64,000 nt of DNA from Hypoxylon rubiginosum (Eukaryota; Ascomycota; Sordariomycetes; Xylariales; Hypoxylaceae), in the NCBI GenBank assembly GCA_902806565.1, contig CADCXA010000021.1, positions 868,001 through 932,000 on the forward strand, written 5' to 3'. The notes beneath the pieces were generated by a model. It ran no database searches. It saw only the letters and a program-made list of their open reading frames with translations, and was not told the DNA's origin. The translations under genes and the position numbers were made by a program. Shown in pieces: positions 57,513-64,000 of this stretch. How positions within the stretch are numbered: position 1 is the stretch's first letter; the number at the start of each line of letters is the position of its first letter.

Positions 57513-58634
57513 TTACATGATATAGCCACCCCACAAATGCTCATCATCGTCAAGTCGTGAAAGCCGCTCGTAATCCCCCATACCGTCCTTAAGCACTTTG
57601 TCTAGTATTGCTGCGGCTCTGCCGGCCGTGCCCCCTTCTTTCTTAGCCATCTCTACGCCCTCTTCCACGGCTCCCCTGAACCGCTTCTGGAAGATGTCCT
57701 GCCTATCTTCTCGGTTGCGATATATCTCGCCATCCTCGTCTCTAGGGGGCTTGAATAGGCCAAGATAGCCGAATGGGTCTGCCGTCTGTGGCACGTTGCC
57801 TATATTGTCGATCCAATCGTTAGGAGTCCAAGGCATAGGCATTCCGGGCTTGAATCCCATCTCCAGAAATTTCGACAGGACTAGCATCTGTCGGGGGAAG
57901 GACTGGCCGTATTTCTTGGCACCGAATGTAGTCCTGGGCGCAGATGTCCATCCGCTTTTTGCTGCGCTGGTGGTGGTTGGAGCGGCCTTAACAGTCCATC
58001 CTAGCACCGACATGAAATCTCGAAGAGGCTTGACCCAACAGCCGGCGTTTGAGACGACGTCTTCTCCGGCAACGTCGAGCAGCCAGTCCATATAGTTGAG
58101 ACCATCATCCTTGACCTCCTGCGAGATATTGGTCATAGTACCGCGAATATAAAGCATGATCTTCTCGACATGGGGTCGAATCTCGTCCGCTGGCAAATTC
58201 CGTAGTAATTTCAATAGTTGGCCGCGTACGGGTCCGGACGAGTCGGACATCATTGGTAAGAGCTTCTGTAGCAAAGTCGGCGTGCCTATCGGGTTCGTCG
58301 GTGGATTCGTCGATAGCTGGCTGGCGAGGTATGACAAGGCATCTCGACGTTGAGAATCTGTGCGCGAAGCCGTAAGCGATAGGTTATGTTTGAATCGTTC
58401 GGTCGGATTCGGCGCATTCTCAGCTAGCTGCTGTTGCACGACCAAAGCTAAGAGCAATTTAGTATATCAATCGACAAGTTTATATGAGCACATGATGTCA
58501 AGAGAAGGCATACCTTTAGATCTAAAACTGGTGTCTGTAAAATTAGATGCCTTTGCCTTGGCTTTGCCTACTTTCAGCTTGGGCTTTTGGAAGTCCTTCT
58601 TCTTTTCCTTCTTTTTCTTGGTACTGGAACCCAT
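57513..58634 (-). CDS. IPI1: Pre-rRNA-processing protein Ipi1
   Basis: Two exons (58634-58514, 58447-57513) give 351 residues. The first exon encodes the Lys-rich nuclear start MGSSTKKKKEKKKDFQKPKL, which leads to FTDTSFRSK and, after the 66-nt intron, ALVVQQQLAE. This is the signature of the Ipi1/TEX10 family. The rest is an ARM/HEAT-like helical repeat region (RRDALSYLASQLST, LLQKLLPMMSDSSGPVRGQLLKLLRNLP). Ipi1 acts with Rix1 and Ipi3 in ITS2 processing and release of pre-60S ribosomes. The length fits fungal members. The gene is divergent from the roadblock gene. Confidence 0.94.
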
Positions 58635-59000
58635 CTTGACTCGACCATTGGGAATGAGTACGACTCGATGGAAAAAGTCTAGCAGCTAAACGGCGATTTC
58701 ATTCCGTACTACTGATGTGCTTGTCGAACGCGATATCCGTTGAACTGAACTTTTTGGCGGTGTGTAGCGGCAAAATTCCGTATCAATGTGGCGCTTCAAG
58801 CTATCATTCTAGGCATATCTTATCGCGATGGCTTAGCTCTGTGGCTCAAGCTACCTAGCAGCCCACTAACAACACCAGCATCAGAATGTTGTCCAACTCC
58901 TTGTCTGTTCTGTTCTTTGTAGTCCAGACGTTCCGCCTTAAAGGACAATTTCAATTTACAGCTCACAAGAGAAGCCAGCTGTATTTGCAGATACAATAAA
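58635..59000. promoter_or_regulatory. Bidirectional promoter, IPI1 / roadblock gene
   Basis: Only 366 bp separate the two start codons, so both promoters must lie here or overlap the genes. No clear TATA box is seen, as is usual for housekeeping genes. Confidence 0.6.
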
Positions 59001-59567
59001 ATGGCGGACAAGGCAATGGTGAGTACTGAGCCATTTTCCCACTTCATTGTATGCACGCGCCTAACTAGAACCATAGCCCTCCATCAACACGGAGTCCCTA
59101 GAGGAGTCTCTGCACCGACTTTCCAAGAAGCCGGGAGTCAAGGCCTGGCTTATGCTGGACCGGACAAACGGCGCCGTCCTCAAGACCAACGGCCAGGTCT
59201 CCGCCATCCGACCTGCGCGATCCACAAACAGCAAGACCTCATTACCGAGTCCCACGGGCGGTTCGTTTTCGACCGACGTCAACGCGAATACAGACAACGA
59301 GACCCACGCTGCTCAGGAGCTAGCTAGCATGGTATGGAGCTTCCTAAGCACCGCCGGCAGCTTGGTGGACGAAATCGACTCTGAGGTAGGTGGTTCGGTT
59401 GCGTCTACTTCGGACCGGGTGAGCTTTCAATGATAAGCGAGGACTAATACTGGCCTGTGTAGGATGAACTCAAGCTACTGAGACTACGAACTAAGAAGCA
59501 GGAGCTTGTTATCGTGCCTGAAGTCAAATACTTGCTAGTCGTTGTCCACGACACACCCCCTGTGTGA
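59001..59567 (+). CDS. Roadblock/LC7-family dynein light chain-like protein
   Basis: Three exons (59001-59018, 59077-59385, 59463-59567) give 143 residues. The first exon has only six codons (MADKAM), followed by PSINTESLEESLHRLSKKPG, WLMLDRTNGAVLKTNGQVSA, a disordered Ser/Thr/Asn insert, and the C-terminal half DELKLLRLRTKKQELVIVPE and KYLLVVVHD. This order of helix, beta pair, helix and strands fits the roadblock/LC7 domain. The family includes dynein light chains and regulators of small GTPases; here dynein is most likely. The insert makes the protein longer than the usual 95-110 residues. The two introns use GTGAGT and GTAGGT donors. Confidence 0.88.
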
Positions 59568-62500
59568 TCCAACAACGTCGCATCCTACTTGATTCAGGAT
59601 TTTTGCTCTACGCTTGGGCGCGCAGGCTTATCAGCTAGCGACTATAGCATACACGGTGTTTTGCGGCGTTCAGGAGGGATGATACCCCAGATTACTATCA
59701 CGGTACTGATTGTAATGATGGAATTAAACGTGAGAATACTATTTTGAACCGTTGGGCGTATCGATTGCTCCCAACAAGAACTACGCCTTGCCACAATGTA
59801 AGTGCATCATTACGCCAATAGTTCCTCGTGGTGCGGTTGACGTAATGCACGGGCTGTATGGATATCAATCTAACCCTCCGTTCAACGTACAAGGTTATGC
59901 AGGTGGACCAGGTGTTGGTATTATGTACCTAGCAATAAAACTCACGAATATATTTCGTGAGTTACCTCGTTAAAGCCTCTTTTGCCATACTATAGCTCCC
60001 TCGGAAGGATAACTCTAAATTGACAGCCAATTCTAAATCTGCAAAAATGATATAGTGACATTTTGTCCTTCTAGAGCACTCAGCATTCATCTGGCTGCGT
60101 GGTATATGGACGGCAAAATACGTAGAATTTGTATAATCCTTAGAGCAATTAATGGCACAGCTGCCACAGTTGCCACCCGACGAAACGTGGTGGCCAAAGG
60201 GTTAGGTCAACCCATGTTTAACACGACAGCTGGCAAGTTCCTCATTTCTCACGAGATAGCAGAGGATTGTACCTGGGCTAGATGCTCTCATAAGACTGAA
60301 ATCATTGGGGGAGAGGACGTGATCTTCTCCGTCACATGCTGCACTTGCTGACATGCATGCTTTCTAACATGAAGAGGAAGGGGGAAGGACGATGACATCT
60401 GTTTAGAACCGAAGAGAAATGATACCAGTATAGGCGGCTACGATCACAAATGCTTGAGGCCTCCGGTACACGAAGCCTGAACAAAGATTGTTGATTCTCT
60501 CATCAGCCACCATGATGCGAACTGCGCCGTCGGATACTGAATAGCTCCAATGTGTGTTGTATCCGGAAAGAGTGCTGCCGGATGTAGCTATGTCAACTCT
60601 ACGCTCTACGAGCGAAACGTGATACCTGCATATTTCATACGTCCCGTGTCGAGGGTAGACGAGCTCGCGGGCAATAACGTAGGTAAGCGAGTGAATAGGA
60701 ATATCGGATTTCGGAGCGGTCTTCGGTGACGGTAGACGAGGTGGATGCGGCCCGAGCGACCCATCCGAGGACAAGGGCGTCGCCGTGAAGGGTAACAGTT
60801 CTCTTCCACCTTGGCGTCTCGTCTTACATACCATATTCATGACCATCATAATTCCCTCACAAGCCTCGTAAGTTGGCGCGGCTGTGATGGATGAAACACG
60901 TCTCGGCTCCCGGCGTACGTGTTTTATGGAGCGGCTAATTCATGTCCATGTAGGCTAGTCGGACCTTCGTATGACTGCGTAATCGTCCTCAGTGCAATAC
61001 TACGGGCCTATTTAGCCCCTATCCTTTTCATGAATCGTGATTCCGGCGCAGGCAGACTTAACTGCCGTCTTCTTGATCATAAAATAGTACCGAAGCTTCT
61101 TACTCTTTGCAGGACACAAGACGGAGGGGTAACCGGATCGTATCTATTCCGGAGACCTGTCCGGTAGGTATGGTCTCGATCTAGAAGGCGGTAAAGAATT
61201 AGGGCACCGATCATTGGTCCGACGTCTACGACCTTGGCGGAAGATAGCGTCTCGGCCACGCGCATGTCACACAGGTATGCTGCGGTTCGAATGTGGGAGC
61301 GTATGTGAAGATACACTAGAGGTTCCAGATTTCGAGGCCATATACATCTTGTGTTACTATTCAATTACAGGACCACAAGAAGTATCGGTAACGATCTAAT
61401 TTGACTTCCTAATCTAGATCGATCTGAGGTTGTAAGATGAACTTAAGTTGTCAACGGTAGGTTGATGGACGGACGGGAAGCAACTTGGCAATAACGCCAA
61501 AATATGCAAGTAAGCCGACACAGCTGCCAGACTATGGGGCCTGGGCTCGATAAGTGTTTCAGATCGAGCGGGTTAGTTGATGATCGTCGTTGGGGCACGG
61601 CTGATCCCCCAGGCTTACGGGTTTGTTACCTTCTAAGTGACCGATTCTAGAATTCCGTGTCGGTGCAGAAGGAATCGCTATAGGATCCATATAGGATGGC
61701 ATACCTAGGATTGCTAGTTGTGAGACTTATCAAGGCTAGGATACTTATCCAACGATTCTTTTCGAAGGATGCTGAAATAGATGATATGTTCCTACCCGTA
61801 CTTCATACACTACCTAGATGGTCTAATTTTGTGGACTATCGAAGCTCACGTGTCGTTCGCAGGGAGCAGCACTCTCGAAACCAAACGTTACCTTAACTGT
61901 AGATGCGAACAATATGGATCTCTTGGAATCTTTCATGGATGCATTGTTTGGGTTAATGTGTTTCGGTCAGCTTGTTCCATGTAAAGTAAGTAAAGGTGTC
62001 CGGCTCTGCCGGGATGGACGTCGAACATGAGAGCCTGCCTACCTCATTTCAGCTTGAAGAGGTGGGTATCAGTCGGGGGCCAAGAATATTGATATTTTCC
62101 TACTCTGGACCAATAACCTCTCGCAGTGGCGACGACTCCAAAAGCAAGGTACATACCACTCTCGGGCAAAGACGTAGGGAGGGTATAAGCCTACAAGTAT
62201 AGCACTCTCCATCGCTCTCATGATCGATTTGATAAATAATAAATAAAGCTTCTTGCTGAAGGCTAGGGATATACATACTAATTCATATTTGGTAAGCTTC
62301 CGAGATGGAGTCGCGGAACATACTAATGGCAGAAAGAGGAAAAGCCTGGGAAAAAACCCCGAATTAATTAATGGATCTTAGATGACCGCATACGCAAGCC
62401 ACGTCAAGCGTGAAGGCTGAAACTGCAACTAAGCCCCAGAGAGAACGTGGATGGTATATTGAACGAGTTAATGGCGGTATAGCTGTCCCATACATGAATA

Positions 62501-63128
62501 CCATGGCCGTTAGAGAGTGGGATGTACGATGTTATTGGCTTCGGTGCTGAATTACCAAAATACGTGATGGGGGGGATTTCAGGAACCCAGATCCGTGAAA
62601 ATTGAAAGATTCCCTGCCCACTCAACCCCGGAACCCAACGAGCAGTGATGAATACTTGAAACGATCCAAGATGTGTGCAGCATAGCCAGCCTACCGGCTG
62701 ATTATATTGTTCATCTATGACCGTTACGGCCTTGCTTGCATGGGTGCGAGCATCCATAATCCGAAATTCAGCTATCATGGATGGAGGCCCGGCACTTTCG
62801 ATGCTAGCTTGGCGGTTCGTGGCATCACTAGTAAGACCGCTCGGAAGGAGGATACATATTGCTCTAGCACGTAACGTTAGGTAGATATAGGTCGAATATT
62901 TGAAGCAGGCTGCTGCGATAAACATGGATCTTAGACCTTGGACTTTGGATCTTATAAACTGTACCTGTCAGTCAATCTTTTGATAATAGGTTGCGCCGCC
63001 CAGCCTGATCTTCCCAATATTGTGCGATCTGAAATTTACACTGGGCATCGGGTGTACCCTATCATCACCTTCGACGTGCTAAGAATAATGTCTCACAGAT
63101 GATCAAGTTGTCTAGCTGTTAGCATCGC
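59568..63128. other. Gene-poor region with weak ORFs
   Basis: About 3.6 kb in which nothing matches a known family. Frames at 60403-60849 (-, 148 codons) and 62404-62925 (-, 173 codons) are the longest, have no domain or signal I recognise, and may be chance. A CAATAAT-type AT richness appears near 62225-62260. Confidence 0.4.
59720..60351 (+). other. Possible relic or small secreted-protein gene
   Basis: Two neighbouring open stretches on the plus strand (about 59720-59973 and 60055-60351) both look protein-like: the first has LPQCKCIITPIVPRGAVDVM, the second ends DVIFSVTCCTC with several Cys. They could be two exons of a Cys-rich secreted protein or unrelated chance frames. No intron that joins them cleanly was found. 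Confidence 0.2.
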
Positions 63129-63240
63129 TTGAGTCCACAATCATCGCTTCAACTTTCAGACTCAACCTCCATTGGATGGCTTGGCGGTCGCTCTTATGGG
63201 ACACTCATAGCAGTACGACAGACTTGGTTCTGCAACCTCG

Positions 63241-63807
63241 ATGCAAGTTTTGCGCGGCATTCCGTTGGACGTCACGTTGGACGCGCTGAAAGGCCGGAGC
63301 AGGCTCGAAGACACGTTCACCAAGATGCCCTCGCTGGCGGTGCTGAGACGATCGGTACAGGTCTTTATTACCGACGCCAAGGATCCAAGAGGTGGCGACC
63401 GGCAGACCTCATCTAAATGCACGAGCATTCGAGACCTTATACGTCGGCCAAGAGAACAGATTCGTAAGACTCATCAAACTCGAACAGAGAAGAAGCTGCA
63501 GAAAAGCAAAGCGGTCCAAGTTGAAAGTCGGCGACGACGGAAAAAGAATGAGGAAAATTCTAATGCGGCAGCAGCAGCAACAGCAGCAACAGCAGCAACA
63601 GCAGCAGGTCGAGGAAATGGAGATGGAAATGGAGATGGAGACGGAGATTTAGGCTCGGGCTCGGGCACGGCGGACAGACGCGAAGGCGAAGGTACAAGTA
63701 CAGGTACAACGGGTGCAGCCAATAATGCGGAGAAAGCAAAAGCCAACACAGCGGCGACCACGGTACTGTACCCTTCCATTAACCCTCCCATAAATTTCCT
63801 TTTATAG
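63241..63807 (+). CDS. Hypothetical low-complexity protein (uncertain)
   Basis: A 188-codon frame begins with MQVLRGIPLDVTLDALKGRS and contains an Ala/Thr run encoded by the CAG/GCA repeat, then Gly/Asp and Gly/Thr runs. The overlapping frame at 63392-63652 would read the same repeat as polyglutamine and starts with a protein-like segment (ARAFETLYVGQENRFVRLI). Which one is coded, if either, cannot be decided; the true gene may continue beyond the window or be spliced. No family is recognised. Confidence 0.3.
   Translation: MQVLRGIPLDVTLDALKGRSRLEDTFTKMPSLAVLRRSVQVFITDAKDPRGGDRQTSSKCTSIRDLIRRPREQIRKTHQTRTEKKLQKSKAVQVESRRRRKKNEENSNAAAAATAATAATAAGRGNGDGNGDGDGDLGSGSGTADRREGEGTSTGTTGAANNAEKAKANTAATTVLYPSINPPINFLL
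63566..63651. repeat. CAG/CAA run followed by GGAGAT/GGAAAT repeats
   Basis: About 40 bp of CAGCAG with CAA interruptions, then about 40 bp of imperfect ATGGAG/ATGGAA hexamers. In one frame this gives Gln and Met-Glu runs, in another Ala/Thr and Gly/Asn/Asp runs. Confidence 0.9.
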
Positions 63808-64000
63808 CAACCCTTACCGCCCCCCTACGCCTTTTTGCTCTATCCCCATTCGGGGCGTACGCCACCTGGTATTCCGCTAGATTTGCTGGCGCCTTAGAAG
63901 CTGGCAGTTGCCAAACACTCAGCACTGACGAGCCAACCCCCATCAAGCCATTAACCCCCCCCCGGGCGATCCCCCAGTACACCAGTACAAGTACAATTGC

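Overview
The window is nuclear DNA of a filamentous ascomycete (Pezizomycotina, most likely Sordariomycetes). The evidence is many short GT-AG introns (about 50-110 nt) with CTAAC/CTGAC-like branch sites, fungal-only families (UstYa/DUF3328, DUF3632, fungal rhodopsin-like membrane proteins, GT62 mannosyltransferase) and long gene-poor spacers carrying short CTACCTAGGTAGGTA-type palindromes. The species cannot be named from sequence alone.

Layout. 1-3380: 3' part of a Rho1 exchange factor (Rom2 type), open at the left edge. 4434-8084 (-): seven-exon P-type plasma-membrane H+-ATPase. 8085-12684: gene-poor. 12685-20631: a compact candidate RiPP locus, with a secreted precursor carrying five repeats that share the identical core YYFYFS between Kex2-type sites (-), two multi-exon UstYa/DUF3328 oxidase genes (+), and two paralogous two-exon genes for about 116-118-residue single-pass membrane proteins (+). 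21011-22254: conserved fungal protein of unknown function. 23721-24854: GT62 Golgi mannosyltransferase with an overlapping upstream ORF. 25453-29290: aldo/keto reductase, then a divergent 6-phosphogluconate dehydrogenase. 29507-31841 (-): DUF3632 and phytanoyl-CoA dioxygenase-like genes, each interrupted only by in-frame TAG codons. 32611-33882 (-): seven-helix fungal rhodopsin-like protein. 34615-35305: secreted cupin-like protein whose reading frame requires a GC-AG intron. 36110-36768: decayed ankyrin-repeat gene, also with in-frame TAGs. 36769-47742: about 11 kb without a convincing gene, including an AT-rich island near 39.35-39.7 kb and a pyrimidine-rich stretch before the cyclin. 47743-49907: PHO85/Clg1-type cyclin. 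52839-54892 (-): DEAD-box RNA helicase with a Gly/Asp/Trp repeat tail. 57513-58634 (-) and 59001-59567 (+): divergent IPI1 (ribosome biogenesis) and roadblock/LC7 genes. 59568-64000: only weak ORFs, one running into CAG and GATGGA repeats.

How the genes work together. Housekeeping genes (Rho1 signalling, proton pump, cell-wall mannosylation, cyclin, RNA helicase, ribosome assembly, dynein-type light chain) flank two accessory zones. The first (12.7-20.6 kb) is the most interesting: its precursor is built like those of ustiloxin, phomopsin and asperipin (signal peptide, repeats, Kex2 sites), it lies head to head with a UstYa gene, and a second UstYa gene follows. The core is unusually aromatic, and the duplicated small membrane proteins next to it match no family I recognise. 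The second (29.5-36.8 kb) mixes intact genes with relics whose nonsense codons (five or six in all) are all TAG and all explicable by CpA-to-TpA change, as in repeat-induced point mutation. Every gene model here was joined by hand from splice signals and family conservation; no transcript or database evidence was available.
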